Positions 36,115 through 46,003 of a stretch of 64,000 nt of DNA are shown here, piece after piece (the stretch's first letter is position 1; the number at the start of each line of letters is the position of its first letter). Made by a program: the position numbers and the translations under genes. The notes under the pieces were generated by a model. The model did not search any database and was not told the DNA's origin. It saw only the letters and a list, made by a program, of their open reading frames with translations. This DNA is from Marinomonas spartinae. Its GTDB lineage: Bacteria; Pseudomonadota; Gammaproteobacteria; Pseudomonadales; Marinomonadaceae. Location of the stretch: positions 124,001 through 188,000 of the forward strand of contig NZ_FLOB01000006.1 of the NCBI RefSeq assembly GCF_900089775.1, read 5' to 3'.

Positions 36115-38070
36115 ATGGAGTCATTGTCACCATCGCATTCAGTCGTAAAGAACGCAAACATCAGTGAGTCGGAGTTTAACGCTCGCTATCAAGAGTCAGT
36201 ACAGAACCCAGATGCGTTCTGGGCAAAAGAAGGCCAACGTCTAGATTGGTTTACTCCCTACACCAAAGTAAAAAATACCTCCTTCGCACGTGGCAACGTG
36301 AGCATCAAATGGTTTGAAGACGGCGAGTTAAACGCGGCTTACAACTGTATTGATCGTCATTTGGAAAAGCATGCCAATAAAATCGCTTACTACCTAGAAG
36401 GGGATAGCGAGAATGCCGATAAGAGCGCCATTACCTATCAAACATTACATGATGAAGTGGGTCGACTTGCTAATGTGTTGAAACGTCAAGGCATTAAAAA
36501 AGGCGATCGAGTGGCCATTTATATGCCGATGATTCCGCAAGCCGTTTATAGCATGTTAGCTTGTGCCCGTATTGGGGCGATTCACTCCGTTATTTTTGGC
36601 GGCTTTTCAGCCAACGCCATTGCAGATCGCTTGAATGACAGTAGCGTTAAACTGGTGATGACATCAGATGAAGGCCGTCGTGCGGGCAATACTATACCTC
36701 TTAAGCATAATGTCGATGCCGCTCTTGAGAACAATAAATGTCCTTCGGTTGAGTGTGTTCTGGTTTATCGTTATACCCAAAAAGACGTGCCTTGGTTGGA
36801 AGGGCGCGATTTGGATTGGGCCGCAGAAGTAGCAAAAGAGTCGACCTTATGTCCGGCTGAACCTATGAATGCGGAAGATCCTTTGTTTATTCTGTACACA
36901 TCTGGTTCAACGGGCAAACCAAAGGGCGTCGTGCACACCACAGGCGGCTATTTGGTGTACGCTTCTTTGACCCATGAGGTCGCCTTTGATCTAAAACCAG
37001 ACGATGTTTATTGGTGTGCTGCGGATGTTGGTTGGATTACTGGCCACAGTTATATGGTTTATGGTCCGCTTGTTAATGGGGCAACCAGCGTCTTGTTTGA
37101 AGGGGTACCCACTTACCCTGATTCTGGTCGTATTGGTCGTGTCGTGGATAAATACCAAGTGTCGCTTCTTTATACGGCGCCAACGGCCATTCGTGCCTTG
37201 ATGGCAAAAGGGGATGAGCCAATCAGCAGCAGCCGACGTGATTCGTTACGTGTGCTGGGCAGTGTGGGTGAGCCGATTAACCCTGAAGCTTGGTCTTGGT
37301 ATTTCGCTCAGTTTGGTAAAAGCAATTGTCCGATTGTCGATACTTGGTGGCAAACAGAAACGGGTGGTATGATGATGACGCCCCGTGTTGTACAGACCAA
37401 TGCGAAACCTGGGTCATGTACTGGGCCTTTGTTTGGTGTTCAGCCTGCTCTTGTCGATGCTCAAGGTGAATTACAGCAAGGCAACGGACCTGCTGAAGGC
37501 GGCTTAGTTATTGTCGATTCTTGGCCTGGTCAAGCACGTACCGTGTATGGTGATCATGAACGTTTTGAACAGACCTATTTCAGTACCTTTGAAGGCATGT
37601 ACTTCACTGGTGATGGCGCTTCCCGGGATGAAGATGGTCACTATTGGATTACTGGTCGTATGGACGATGTATTGAATGTCTCTGGCCATCGTCTTGGTAC
37701 CGCTGAGATAGAAAGTGCGCTGGTCGCTCATCCATCGGTTGCAGAAGCCGCACTGGTTGGTTATCCACACGACATCAAAGGGCAGGGTATCTATGTGTAT
37801 GTCACCTTGGTCGACGATGTTCAGCCAAGCGATGACTTGATGAAAGAGCTCAAACAGTTTGTGCGAAGTGAGATCGGCCCCATTGCCACGCCTGACTTGA
37901 TTCAGTGGGCGAACAAAGGGTTGCCAAAAACTCGCTCAGGCAAAATTATGCGCCGTATTTTGCGTAAGATTGCGGCCAATGAACAGGATCAATTAGGAGA
38001 CACAAGTACCTTGGCAGACCCAAGCGTGGTTGATGATTTAATCGATAACCGTTTAAATATGAAATCCTAA
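36115..38070 (+). CDS. acs: Acetyl-CoA synthetase
   Basis: A 651-residue AMP-forming acetate:CoA ligase of normal Acs length. [11 protein letters not shown] is the nucleotide loop, [10 protein letters not shown] the acetate/adenylate site, and [11 protein letters not shown] the C-terminal motif whose lysine is the usual acetylation site. I chose ATG 36115 because GGAG at 36104-36107 precedes it; upstream in-frame starts at 36061 and 36103 are less likely. The response regulator 22 bp downstream and the transporter-kinase beyond it match the CrbR/CrbS system that controls acs in Vibrio and Pseudomonas. Confidence 0.95.
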   Translation: MESLSPSHSVVKNANISESEFNARYQESVQNPDAFWAKEGQRLDWFTPYTKVKNTSFARGNVSIKWFEDGELNAAYNCIDRHLEKHANKIAYYLEGDSENADKSAITYQTLHDEVGRLANVLKRQGIKKGDRVAIYMPMIPQAVYSMLACARIGAIHSVIFGGFSANAIADRLNDSSVKLVMTSDEGRRAGNTIPLKHNVDAALENNKCPSVECVLVYRYTQKDVPWLEGRDLDWAAEVAKESTLCPAEPMNAEDPLFILYTSGSTGKPKGVVHTTGGYLVYASLTHEVAFDLKPDDVYWCAADVGWITGHSYMVYGPLVNGATSVLFEGVPTYPDSGRIGRVVDKYQVSLLYTAPTAIRALMAKGDEPISSSRRDSLRVLGSVGEPINPEAWSWYFAQFGKSNCPIVDTWWQTETGGMMMTPRVVQTNAKPGSCTGPLFGVQPALVDAQGELQQGNGPAEGGLVIVDSWPGQARTVYGDHERFEQTYFSTFEGMYFTGDGASRDEDGHYWITGRMDDVLNVSGHRLGTAEIESALVAHPSVAEAALVGYPHDIKGQGIYVYVTLVDDVQPSDDLMKELKQFVRSEIGPIATPDLIQWANKGLPKTRSGKIMRRILRKIAANEQDQLGDTSTLADPSVVDDLIDNRLNMKS

Positions 38071-38092
38071 TAACCCTTTACAAGGATTGTGA

Positions 38093-38731
38093 GTGATTTC
38101 ACTTATTATCGCAGATGATCATCCTCTGTTTCGGAGTGCGCTAAGTGGTGCGCTTCGTGCAGAAATAAACGGTATTACCATAGAAGAAGCAGACGACTTA
38201 GATTCGACATTACGCTGTTTAAGCGAGATGAAGGAGGTCGATCTGCTTTTGTTGGATTTAAAGATGCCTGGCAGCGGCGAGCTGTTTGGCTTGATACGCA
38301 TTCGTACTGATTTTCCTGATGTGCCTGTAGCGGTGATTTCTGGTAGCGACGAGGGTGCCATGGTTGCGCAAGTCATCGAAGCCGGTGCGTTGGGGTTTAT
38401 TCCCAAAACCAGTGAACCTTCGGTTTATAGCCGTGCGATTCACGCCATTTTAGCGGGCGATATTTGGCTGCCCGATTATCTACAATCTGCATTACAAGAC
38501 CAACCCACCCCGGATTTGAGCATGCAACACCGAGTGGCAGAGCTCACTCCTCAGCAATATAAGGTGCTTTGTTATCTTCATGAAGGGCTGCTTAATAAGC
38601 AAATTGCCCATGAATTATCCATATCCGAAGCGACGGTAAAAGCCCACATTACGGCTATTTTTCGCAAGCTTGATATTAATAACCGTACACAAGCAGTACT
38701 AGTGGCCAGTGAGTTAAAGCTGCAGATGTGA
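38093..38731 (+). CDS. crbR: LuxR-type response regulator, CrbR/ErdR-like
   Basis: A 212-residue NarL/FixJ-type regulator. The receiver domain has the acidic pair at Asp8/Asp9, the phosphoacceptor Asp55 in LLLLDLKMPG and Lys in FIPKTS. The C-terminal LuxR helix-turn-helix is LTPQQYKVLCYLHEGLLNKQIAHEL...VKAHI. The start is GTG at 38093. It sits between acs and a convergent transporter-histidine kinase, the layout of CrbR (Vibrio) and ErdR (Pseudomonas), which activate acs. The name rests on this context. Confidence 0.88.
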   Translation: MISLIIADDHPLFRSALSGALRAEINGITIEEADDLDSTLRCLSEMKEVDLLLLDLKMPGSGELFGLIRIRTDFPDVPVAVISGSDEGAMVAQVIEAGALGFIPKTSEPSVYSRAIHAILAGDIWLPDYLQSALQDQPTPDLSMQHRVAELTPQQYKVLCYLHEGLLNKQIAHELSISEATVKAHITAIFRKLDINNRTQAVLVASELKLQM

Positions 38732-38832
38732 TGCGAATCTGGAGTTGATACGTTACGAGGGCTGATTATGTCTTATTCATTGAGCTTTCTCACTGCTTTG
38801 TATCATATGGGGTAATCAATATGTTCAAGGGC

Positions 38833-41800
38833 TTAGGTAAAGGTGTTTGCTTGGCTCTCTCTTTGTTTATGGATGTGTTGAATCAGGGCGCGTAATTTTG
38901 CTGGTTTAGCCGGCTTAGCCATATAGATCACGTTATTCTCTTTACAGTGATCCACAAGCTCTGGTTCTCGCTGTGCGGTGATGAGTACCGCTGGGATGTC
39001 TCTATTGGCCTTGTGGCGTATCTCACGAATAAGCGATAAGCCGTCTTGCCCCTGTTCCAGTTGATAATCGACCAATAACAGTTCTGCCTCTCCTTCTGCT
39101 TGTCTGGCATCCGCCGCACTTTTAAAGGTTTGGCAGTCACATTGCCAGTGACTTAATAAAGAGGTCATCGCCGTGAGGTTATTTGGATCGTCGTCGATGC
39201 ACCAGACGTAACAGTGGGCGAGATGAAGAGGCTTGTCTGTTGATGTTAAGGGCGGGTTAAGGGCGCTTTTCTGTTTATGGATGGCAAGAGGAATGCGAAT
39301 CGAAAAACAGCTGCCTTTTGTTGGAGTAGAGCGTAACTGAGTTTCCAGACCTAATTTACTTTGTAAGCGTCGAACAAGTCCCAATCCTAATCCCATGCCT
39401 TGTTCTTTGGTGTTTTCCCAACGATAAAAATCATCAAACACTTTTTTCTGTTCCGCTTCGGGAATACCAATACCCGTGTCCCACACTTGCAGTAATACAT
39501 GATCTTTGCGCTTACGTGTGCATAAGAGAATTCGTCCTTTGGCGGTGTATTTTACTGCATTGGAGACAAAGTTCTGAATGATGCGGCGCAGGTAAATCGG
39601 ATCACTATGGATATGTAAGGGTAAAATACGAGTGGATAAGGTGAGGGATTTATTGTCAGCAATAACGCCAAACTCCGCAATAATAGGTGACAAGATTTCT
39701 TCTAAATTGCAATCGACTAAATTGGGTTTTATGGCCCCTTGATCTAAGCGTGCGATTTCCAATAGGGTAGAAATCAGAGATTCGGTCGATTCGAGGGAAT
39801 CGGATAATTTATCAACAACGTTTGCGGTATTGGCAACCAGCTCGCTGGATTGCAACACCCCCATGTAGAGTTTTGCTGCGTTCAGTGGTTGGAGAATGTC
39901 GTGACTGGCCAGGGCTAAGAATTCGGTTTTCGAGGCGTTAGCATGCTCGGCTTCCGCTTTGGCTTTTATCAGGGCTTTTTCCGCGATATTACGACGTTCT
40001 ATCTCTTCCATTAATGCTTGATTGATCCCTTGTACTTCTACTGTACGGGCTTTAACGCGTTTTTCTAGGTCGATATTGGCTTCTTTAAGAGCTTGTTGGC
40101 TTTCAATGTGTTCAGTGACATCAGTAAAGCTGGTGACAAAGCCTCCGCCAGGTAGTGGGTTTCCGACCATTTCAATCACTTGTCCGTTAGCACGGCGTCG
40201 CAAAAAACGATGGGCGCAGCCTTTGCGAAGATAACCTAAACGTTTGTTGACCAGATCTTCCACTTCGCCTACTCCGCATTCTCCGCGCTCAGCATTATGG
40301 CGTATCAAGTCTTCAACGGGTAAGCCAATTTTCAGCAGCCCCTCTGGATAAGGATAAAGTGTTAAGTAGGTTTTGTTCCAAGCTACCATGCGTAATTCTT
40401 TGTCGATCACACTGATGCCGTGGTCTAAATTGTCCATCGAAATAAACAATAAATTTTGATTAAACTGGATCGCCTGAGTGGTTTCATCTAGGTAGGTTAC
40501 CATTTCTTCTACCTTGATACGCTTATCCACCAAGACCGAATTAATAATGGTTCTTGCCGATGAGCCACCTAGAACACCGCCTAAAATACGCTCGCAATAA
40601 TCGATAAAATGGCTATCAGGGGGCACATTGGCAGAAAGGTGATGAGCGTGCTCAGTCTCAAAGGTGTTTAATACTTGCTGGCACTTTTGGGAACCTAGGA
40701 AGGTCTCTAATAGGACAAAAAGATCACTGTTCAGCGCTTTGCTCTTAGGCTTGAAAAAACGGTGCTCAATCTCCGCAGTGGGGCTGACAAATGCGGTGGC
40801 TTGTATCCGATCAATTAAGCGCTCTGTCGATAATAGAGAACCGACTATGTATCCTATGATGTTGACGATTAAACTAATAAAAGCGCCATAACTGAGTAAC
40901 ATGGACCAAGATTTTTCATCATTCAGTGTCCAGTTCATGTTGCCTGTTAGGGGCATCATGAGTAATACACTCCAGCATAAAAAACCTAGAATTAAGCCCG
41001 TGTAGACACCGTACGCATGACCCCGTTTCCAATAGAGTCCACCGATGACGGAGGGGAGTAATTGCAGTACCAAAGAAAAAGCAATTAAACCGATTCCCGC
41101 TAGGGATTCGCTGTTTGCCATTTTCTGATAATACAGAAAAGACAGGGTTAAAATTCCTGTCATAGCGAGGCGTCGGATGATTAAAATGCGACGTCTATAA
41201 AAAGGTAAGGCTTGTTGGGCGTTGCTGCGCGCCAGCATTAAAGGCAGCACCACATCATTACTGATCATGATGCTTAACGCAAAGGTTGAAATAATGACCA
41301 TCGCGGTGGTGGCAGACATGCCGCCAAGAAAAATCAGCATCTTCAGCGGTAGATTATCCGATGCCAGAGCAAATTGGATTACATAGGTGTCAGCATTGAT
41401 GTCACTCGAAAATAAGCTTTGCCCGCCAATCGCAATGGGAGGAATAATCAGCGCAAAAATTAATAAATACAAAGGAAACAGCAGACGCGCCATATTGGAT
41501 TGACGTTTATTCTGATGGTCAACGACTGTGACATGGAATTGTCTTGGTAAACAAATCACAGCGGCGGCAGACATGAGGGTCTGCATGACAAAGGAAAAAG
41601 AAATAAGCTGATTCGAGTGCCATGCACTTAGGTCGAGAGTGATATGGCTTAGTTCTGGTAAGTTTTTTTTCATCGCTACGACGGCCACAACCCCCACGCC
41701 GACAATCGCAACCAGTTTAAACAAAGACTCCGCGCCTATGGCCAGCATCATACCTGAGCGATACTCGGTCACTTCCACTTTGCGGGTGCCAAACAACATC

Positions 41801-42300
41801 GCAAATCCGCCAATTAAGATGGTCGCGATCAACACAACAAGATTTGCCGAGGGTTCATCTTGGTTGACAAACAAAGCGAAGTTAGAGCCCAGTGCTTTGA
41901 GTTGTAAAGCGATATAAGGAATGATGGCCACCATGGCAATTAAAATCACCAGAGGTGCCGTTAATGGCCGTTTACCATAACGAGAAGAGATAAAATCAAC
42001 AATGGAGGTGATATTCTGCTTATGACTGACGGCAATCATTTTGCGGATAAATGGAAAGGCAAACAAGTACAGCAAAATAGGACCAAGTAGAACGGGTAAA
42101 TAATTCCAACCAGAGCGAGACGCTTCGCCAACCGCACCATAAAACGTCCAAGCGGTACAATAAATAGCCAATGAGAGGCTGTAGACAACAGGATGTCGAG
42201 TTAGCTTCTTCGCGGTTGGGCTTTCCTTATCTCCCCATAGAGCGATCCAATACAAACCCAGAATATAAAGTATGGCTAAGAGGGCCCAAAAAAGCGTCAT
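38833..42300 (-). CDS. crbS: Hybrid sensor kinase with sodium:solute symporter domain, CrbS/MxtR-like
   Basis: A 1155-residue protein. The N-terminal ~500 residues form a sodium:solute symporter with about 13 membrane segments, followed by a PAS region (~610-740), a coiled coil, a HisKA domain with the phospho-His in LASHDILQPLNAAK (~800), an HATPase domain (DTGIGIPEAEQ, GLGLGLVRRL) and a C-terminal receiver (CIDDDPNN, LLLVDYQ). This exact architecture is CrbS/MxtR, which with CrbR/ErdR controls acetate use. The gene is convergent with crbR. Confidence 0.92.
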   Translation of the reverse strand: MTLFWALLAILYILGLYWIALWGDKESPTAKKLTRHPVVYSLSLAIYCTAWTFYGAVGEASRSGWNYLPVLLGPILLYLFAFPFIRKMIAVSHKQNITSIVDFISSRYGKRPLTAPLVILIAMVAIIPYIALQLKALGSNFALFVNQDEPSANLVVLIATILIGGFAMLFGTRKVEVTEYRSGMMLAIGAESLFKLVAIVGVGVVAVVAMKKNLPELSHITLDLSAWHSNQLISFSFVMQTLMSAAAVICLPRQFHVTVVDHQNKRQSNMARLLFPLYLLIFALIIPPIAIGGQSLFSSDINADTYVIQFALASDNLPLKMLIFLGGMSATTAMVIISTFALSIMISNDVVLPLMLARSNAQQALPFYRRRILIIRRLAMTGILTLSFLYYQKMANSESLAGIGLIAFSLVLQLLPSVIGGLYWKRGHAYGVYTGLILGFLCWSVLLMMPLTGNMNWTLNDEKSWSMLLSYGAFISLIVNIIGYIVGSLLSTERLIDRIQATAFVSPTAEIEHRFFKPKSKALNSDLFVLLETFLGSQKCQQVLNTFETEHAHHLSANVPPDSHFIDYCERILGGVLGGSSARTIINSVLVDKRIKVEEMVTYLDETTQAIQFNQNLLFISMDNLDHGISVIDKELRMVAWNKTYLTLYPYPEGLLKIGLPVEDLIRHNAERGECGVGEVEDLVNKRLGYLRKGCAHRFLRRRANGQVIEMVGNPLPGGGFVTSFTDVTEHIESQQALKEANIDLEKRVKARTVEVQGINQALMEEIERRNIAEKALIKAKAEAEHANASKTEFLALASHDILQPLNAAKLYMGVLQSSELVANTANVVDKLSDSLESTESLISTLLEIARLDQGAIKPNLVDCNLEEILSPIIAEFGVIADNKSLTLSTRILPLHIHSDPIYLRRIIQNFVSNAVKYTAKGRILLCTRKRKDHVLLQVWDTGIGIPEAEQKKVFDDFYRWENTKEQGMGLGLGLVRRLQSKLGLETQLRSTPTKGSCFSIRIPLAIHKQKSALNPPLTSTDKPLHLAHCYVWCIDDDPNNLTAMTSLLSHWQCDCQTFKSAADARQAEGEAELLLVDYQLEQGQDGLSLIREIRHKANRDIPAVLITAQREPELVDHCKENNVIYMAKPAKPAKLRALIQHIHKQRESQANTFT

Positions 42301-42516
42301 CGATTAGATTACCTGTGCTAAGACTCATTGTGATAATACGCCAATGTAACATAGCTTATTCCAGAATCCTCTACGACTTAGGTCGTGGTTGGGCGCTCTT
42401 TAATGGGTGGAGTAAAATGGGTTAAAACAAGGATGGATGAGTGGGTATGATTGTATGCCCACATAGGGTATGCGGGCATCAGAGAAAGTGTTAATACTAA
42501 GGCGTAGGGTGGTTAG

Positions 42517-43080
42517 CTACTTTTGGTAGATCTCATCCCAAATTTGGGACATCCCTGCATAAACTGCAGACGCTCCACAGATAAGTCCTTCATAACCAGC
42601 TAGGTGTTTGATGGTTGTGCTTCCGGTGTAATCACCCAGTGCAAGTAGGAAAAACAGAATGGTTAAAGTGGCAAAAACGACTTGCAAGGATTTGCTTAAG
42701 CGTAAGGTGCCAATAAATAGACCACCCGTAAACACGCCCCATAGCACAAGATAGGCGACCATCGATGCACCTTTGGGACCATCAGACAATCCCATTTTGG
42801 GTAAGGCAATTAGGGCGACCAAGGTTAGCCAGAAAAAGCCGTAAGAGATAAAAGCGGTGGTACCAAAGGTGTTGCCTTTTTTCCATTCCATAATGCCTGC
42901 AATGACTTGTGCCAAGCCACCATAGAAAATCCCCATGGCCAGTATCATCGAGCCTAAAGGAAATAAACCAGAGTTGTGTAAGTTTAACAAGATGGTTGTC
43001 ATACCAAAAGCGAGCAACCCCAATGGGGCTGGGTTGGCTGACAAATCGACTGTTTTGATTGAAGACGTGACGTTTTCCAT
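42517..43080 (-). CDS. satP: Acetate/succinate transporter, GPR1/FUN34/YaaH (SatP) family
   Basis: A 187-residue protein with six membrane segments and the family motif [14 protein letters not shown] at residues 16-29. SatP proteins carry acetate and succinate through a six-helix channel-like fold. It lies upstream of, and in the same direction as, the CrbS-like kinase gene, which strengthens the reading of this region as an acetate-uptake and activation cluster. Confidence 0.93.
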   Translation of the reverse strand: MENVTSSIKTVDLSANPAPLGLLAFGMTTILLNLHNSGLFPLGSMILAMGIFYGGLAQVIAGIMEWKKGNTFGTTAFISYGFFWLTLVALIALPKMGLSDGPKGASMVAYLVLWGVFTGGLFIGTLRLSKSLQVVFATLTILFFLLALGDYTGSTTIKHLAGYEGLICGASAVYAGMSQIWDEIYQK

Positions 43081-43371
43081 AGATACCTTCTTATTATATT
43101 TATTTTAGTGATTGTATTTTTACCTAAAAACGTTTTGGCGCCACAATCAGTTTTCGGGGGCGATTGTGTTGCCGATAGCTGATGCTGACGTTTAATCTAT
43201 AGTGTCTGGTTTCTGGTTGTTCGTCAGTTCGACTTTAGTCGTATACAAGCTTGCTGATAGGTTACAATCCCAATGGCTAACTTAGTTATTATGCGAGGTT
43301 TCGTTGTAGCTACTAATGCTTTTTACGATCATTCATAATGACTAGGAATAACAGATTAGGAGAATGTGCTA
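43081..43371. other. Divergent intergenic region satP / lipoprotein
   Basis: It holds promoters in both directions by position. I see no gene and no decisive operator. Confidence 0.45.
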
Positions 43372-43830
43372 ATGCTTGGTCGGTCTATTTTCTGTTTGTT
43401 GCTGATGTGTTGTTTATCTTCGTGTGCTATCCGAGATGCTTACCCTAATGCGCGTAACCCGATCGATGTGAGTCAGGTCATTGTTTTTAATAAGCCGCCA
43501 CGTTTTTCTTATGAAGTCATTGGCTCGATTCGGTCGCCAGCTTTGGATACGTTTGACCGACAGACTATTGTAGCGAGTGCCGTAAAGGGCCTAAAAGAAA
43601 AGGCGGCCGCTCTGGGGGCAAATGGGGTGATTGTTGGCGATACGGATATGTTCTTAGCCGCCTATATACGAGCCAGTACGGGAACCTACTTTTTTAGGGG
43701 GATGCCTTGGATGTGGGGAAGGAGTGAAATGGACGGATTTTATCGGGGAGATGGCTTCCCCCCAGTGCAATTAAGTGGAGAAGCAATTTTTTATTCTAAG
43801 AAAAAAGTACCCTCAAAAAATGATGAGTAA
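43372..43830 (+). CDS. Small lipoprotein, YbjQ/UPF0145-like core
   Basis: A 152-residue protein with a lipoprotein signal peptide; the lipobox LSSC places the lipid on Cys18. The mature part has YEVIGSIRS...AVKGLKEKAAALGANGVI, which resembles small heavy-metal-binding-like or YbjQ-type domains common in lipoproteins. The role is unknown. TTAGGAGA at 43356-43363 fits ATG 43372 better than the in-frame GTG at 43366. Confidence 0.78.
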   Translation: MLGRSIFCLLLMCCLSSCAIRDAYPNARNPIDVSQVIVFNKPPRFSYEVIGSIRSPALDTFDRQTIVASAVKGLKEKAAALGANGVIVGDTDMFLAAYIRASTGTYFFRGMPWMWGRSEMDGFYRGDGFPPVQLSGEAIFYSKKKVPSKNDE

Positions 43831-44025
43831 AGAATGGAAACCTTTCTGATGATTTAATGGTGTATTTGTCTCTTTTCGACGATGTTAGCCCTGAGAACAT
43901 AGAATGACATTTTTGCAAATAGGATCTTCATGTGATGGATGATCTTTGTGATGAAAAAAATTCGCTTGGCTATTCCCTATAACTGACTTTATTCTGAAAG
44001 AATAAAAAGTACGAGTGATGCTGTT

Positions 44026-44451
44026 ATGCGTGTATCTTATCTTGGCTCTTCCGAATCTGCGTCTGTCCTTGCTATGAGCAGGGCTGAAGCGTTGCTTCAT
44101 TCTCAGTTCTCTTTCGTTGATGAATCCGTTATGCAAACAACGAGTCCACACTCGATGACGGTCTTCTTTGTGCGTGCTCAAGGCAGTACTATGGAAGAGT
44201 TTGGTATTCAGTCAGGTGATATTTTGGTAGTGGATCGATCTTTAACCGCTCGCAGCGGGGATATTGTTCTGGCACGTGTGAATGGAGAAATAACGGTACA
44301 GACTCTCATGTTACACCCCGATGTTTTGCTGCGACCCAAAAATAAGGCTTACCCAGCGGCGGCATCTGTGAAGGCATCTGGGTTTGAGTCTCTTGGTGTG
44401 GTTGTTAATGTCATCCATCAGTCAGCTCTAGAAGAAAAAGCGGTGTTATAG
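44026..44451 (+). CDS. UmuD-like LexA-fold protein lacking catalytic residues
   Basis: A 141-residue protein of the LexA/UmuD peptidase S24 family. The body matches UmuD: GIQSGDILVVDRSL, ARSGDIVLARVNGE and LRPKNKAYPA. In UmuD the nucleophile is the Ser of GDSM and the base is the first Lys of FTVKKL. Here those places read GSTM (Thr55) and ITVQTL (Gln92), and no Cys-Gly or Ala-Gly cleavage site is seen upstream. The gene also lacks a umuC neighbour, and I find no LexA box in front. It is probably non-cleaving and may have a binding or decoy role. Confidence 0.8.
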   Translation: MRVSYLGSSESASVLAMSRAEALLHSQFSFVDESVMQTTSPHSMTVFFVRAQGSTMEEFGIQSGDILVVDRSLTARSGDIVLARVNGEITVQTLMLHPDVLLRPKNKAYPAAASVKASGFESLGVVVNVIHQSALEEKAVL

Positions 44452-44560
44452 GGAGAAAACTTAGCTCTCTTCTTTAGAGAATATTCTGATACACTTGTTT
44501 CTGAAAAGATGGTTTTCGGATAGGTTTTTGCTGGATGGTAGTTTATGTTTGAGGTTAGTC

Positions 44561-44833
44561 ATGGAAGAGATTGTCAGTAAGTCAATGTGCCGTTTAGAGC
44601 GGGCGGTTGAGTTGCTAAAAAATGGTCAATTGGATCGATGTGAGTTTAGGCGGTCGATAGATGATATCGCCTATTTAAACTTGGTCATAATATCAGGCCA
44701 TGGTGGGCAAAAAGAATATATTATCGAAAATGATCAGGGAAGTTGCTTGAATATTCTCACATACGATCAGGCACTTAGTATTGCCTTGAAAATTGGTTTT
44801 GCTCCCGAGCAAATAAAGATTAATTTATTTTAG
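44561..44833 (+). CDS. Hypothetical 90-residue protein
   Basis: A small protein starting MEEIVSKSMCRLERAVELL, with GAGGTTA before the ATG at 44561; a longer frame from 44495 has no ribosome site. It is helical at first, then IDDIAYLNLVIISGHGGQ and a closing LALKIGFAPEQIK. No family recognised. A strong terminator follows. Confidence 0.6.
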   Translation: MEEIVSKSMCRLERAVELLKNGQLDRCEFRRSIDDIAYLNLVIISGHGGQKEYIIENDQGSCLNILTYDQALSIALKIGFAPEQIKINLF

Positions 44834-44870
44834 ACTCATTTTTTATCTTAAATGTCTTTTAATATTCGAT

Positions 44871-44928
44871 AAAAATCCCGACCTTTTACCTGTTATGAAA
44901 GACAGAAGATAAAAGATCGGGATTTTTT
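44871..44928 (+). terminator. Rho-independent terminator
   Basis: A ~18-bp stem (AAAAATCCCGACCTTTTA against TAAAAGATCGGGATTTTT, one mismatch) ends in a T-run. A-rich on the other side, so it may also work in reverse. Confidence 0.92.
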
Positions 44929-45025
44929 TAGCCCGTAGGGGCCATTGAGAATCAATAAAAAGCACTAAAAGCTTATTTTTGCCTTTTATGATGCGGTTTT
45001 CTATTGCTCCCCTTTCGTTGTTTAC

Positions 45026-45062
45026 CGTCCTGCTGCCACCTTTTTGTGATGGTAGCAGGACG
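45026..45062. other. Hairpin beyond the end of the reverse DUF1127 gene
   Basis: A 9-bp perfect stem CGTCCTGCT/AGCAGGACG with further inner pairing. It lies just past the DUF1127 stop and has no T-run, so it may be an mRNA 3'-end stabiliser. Confidence 0.7.
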
Positions 45063-45068
45063 ATCTAA

Positions 45069-45284
45069 TCAACTATGACTCGAGTGTTTCCCCGGCGGCT
45101 CTTGAATAAGCTCGTTTGTATCTTGGTTGACATCTTTTGAGCCAGACAATGGACGAATTTGGCCATTTTCACGGTGAAAACCAATATCTTTTAGAAAGTG
45201 GTCATCGAGATGGCGAAATGCTTGTTTGGTTCTGCGAGCTTCTAAGTATTCTTTTGCTAGGTTAAATAGGGCGATAATACTCAT
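45069..45284 (-). CDS. DUF1127 (YjiS-like) small basic protein
   Basis: A 71-residue protein with the DUF1127 core (FNLAKEYLEARRTKQAFRHLDDHFLKDIGF) and a short polar tail. DUF1127 proteins are small Arg-rich proteins; some act in RNA or phosphate/carbon regulation, but this one is unassigned. Its N-terminus (MSIIALFNLAKEYLE) shows what the frameshifted paralog at 54940 should look like. The leader contains competing hairpins and a 34-codon ORF. Confidence 0.85.
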   Translation of the reverse strand: MSIIALFNLAKEYLEARRTKQAFRHLDDHFLKDIGFHRENGQIRPLSGSKDVNQDTNELIQEPPGKHSSHS

Positions 45285-45292
45285 TTTAATTC

Positions 45293-45369
45293 TCCAAAAA
45301 TAATATTTTGGCGGAATTTACGAGGTTTAATATTTTCCTAGAGGTATAGACCGCGTAAATTCCGCGGTC
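45293..45369 (-). promoter_or_regulatory. Competing hairpins in the DUF1127 leader
   Basis: A perfect stem GACCGCG/CGCGGTC (45349-45355 with 45363-45369) competes with a 12-bp perfect repeat, GCGGAATTTACG (45311-45322) pairing with 45354-45365. A third weak hairpin, CCAAAA/TTTTGG (~45294-45311), covers part of the ribosome site GGAGA. The pairings at 45354-45365 are mutually exclusive, as in attenuators or thermosensor-type leaders. Confidence 0.6.
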
Positions 45370-45378
45370 AATGTGATA

Positions 45379-45483
45379 TTACATAGACATTGAACGCGTG
45401 GAGTGCAAAGCTTGCTTATTGTTACGAGGCAAACGGAATGCAGCTGAGGACGAAACGTTATTACGTTGGGTGTTCATCATCAT
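45379..45483 (-). CDS. Possible 34-residue peptide upstream of DUF1127
   Basis: It encodes MMMNTQRNNVSSSAAFRLP... and ends ...STRSMSM. An excellent GGAGGA lies just before three consecutive ATG codons. The peptide is basic and Ser/Asn-rich, without a membrane segment. It could be a real microprotein co-transcribed with DUF1127 or a leader whose translation controls the hairpins downstream. No homology could be tested. Confidence 0.55.
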   Translation of the reverse strand: MMMNTQRNNVSSSAAFRLPRNNKQALHSTRSMSM

Positions 45484-45885
45484 TGCGTCCTCCATTTCTA
45501 CGTATTAATCCAGCAAGTTATGCGAAAAACGTTAACAGTATCGGGTTTCTCGATTGACTGTTGAGGAAGTAAAATGATTATGGTTAGTAATGATCATAAT
45601 AACTTCCTCCGTTTATTTGCGTTAAACTCTATGTAATGTTTGATATTCTATTTAGGCTAAAAAACTGTGTTGATTTTAGGACTAAATAGAATAAAACCTA
45701 TTACGCCTTAATCTTTGCTTTATGTCAAATAAAAATAAATAAATAACTGAAAAAAATTTTAAGGGGCGTTGTGCCTTAATTGGCAATTCCTTATAAGCCA
45801 TGGTTTTAGGCGACTTATTCGTACTTTATTTAACCATTTGGTCAGGATTTTTGTATCTCATTTTGATGGTATTGTGTGTGGTAAT
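45484..45885. other. AT-rich intergenic region
   Basis: It probably holds the promoter of the DUF1127 leader. A frame at 45800-45997 lacks a ribosome site and covers the yaeQ promoter, so I do not call it a gene. Confidence 0.5.
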
Positions 45886-45915
45886 TTACCGGAATAGCAT
45901 CATTTGCTGTATAAT
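45886..45915 (+). promoter_or_regulatory. Sigma70-type promoter upstream of yaeQ
   Basis: TTACCG (45886-45891), an 18-bp spacer and a perfect TATAAT (45910-45915). The ~85-base leader carries a CAGAGCA/TGCTCTG hairpin. Confidence 0.65.
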
Positions 45916-46003
45916 ACCCGCATCTTCTATTGGCAGAGCATGGTTGATCCGCTCAAGTGCTCTGTTCTTGTCTATTTCCACTTTTAGCAGTAAGTGAACA
46001 AGC

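Noticed and set aside
43960..44025. LexA (SOS) box before the UmuD-like gene
   Set aside because: No CTGT-N8-ACAG pattern is present in the upstream region.
45800..45997. Hydrophobic 65-codon frame upstream of yaeQ
   Set aside because: No ribosome site; it covers the TATAAT promoter and the yaeQ leader hairpin.
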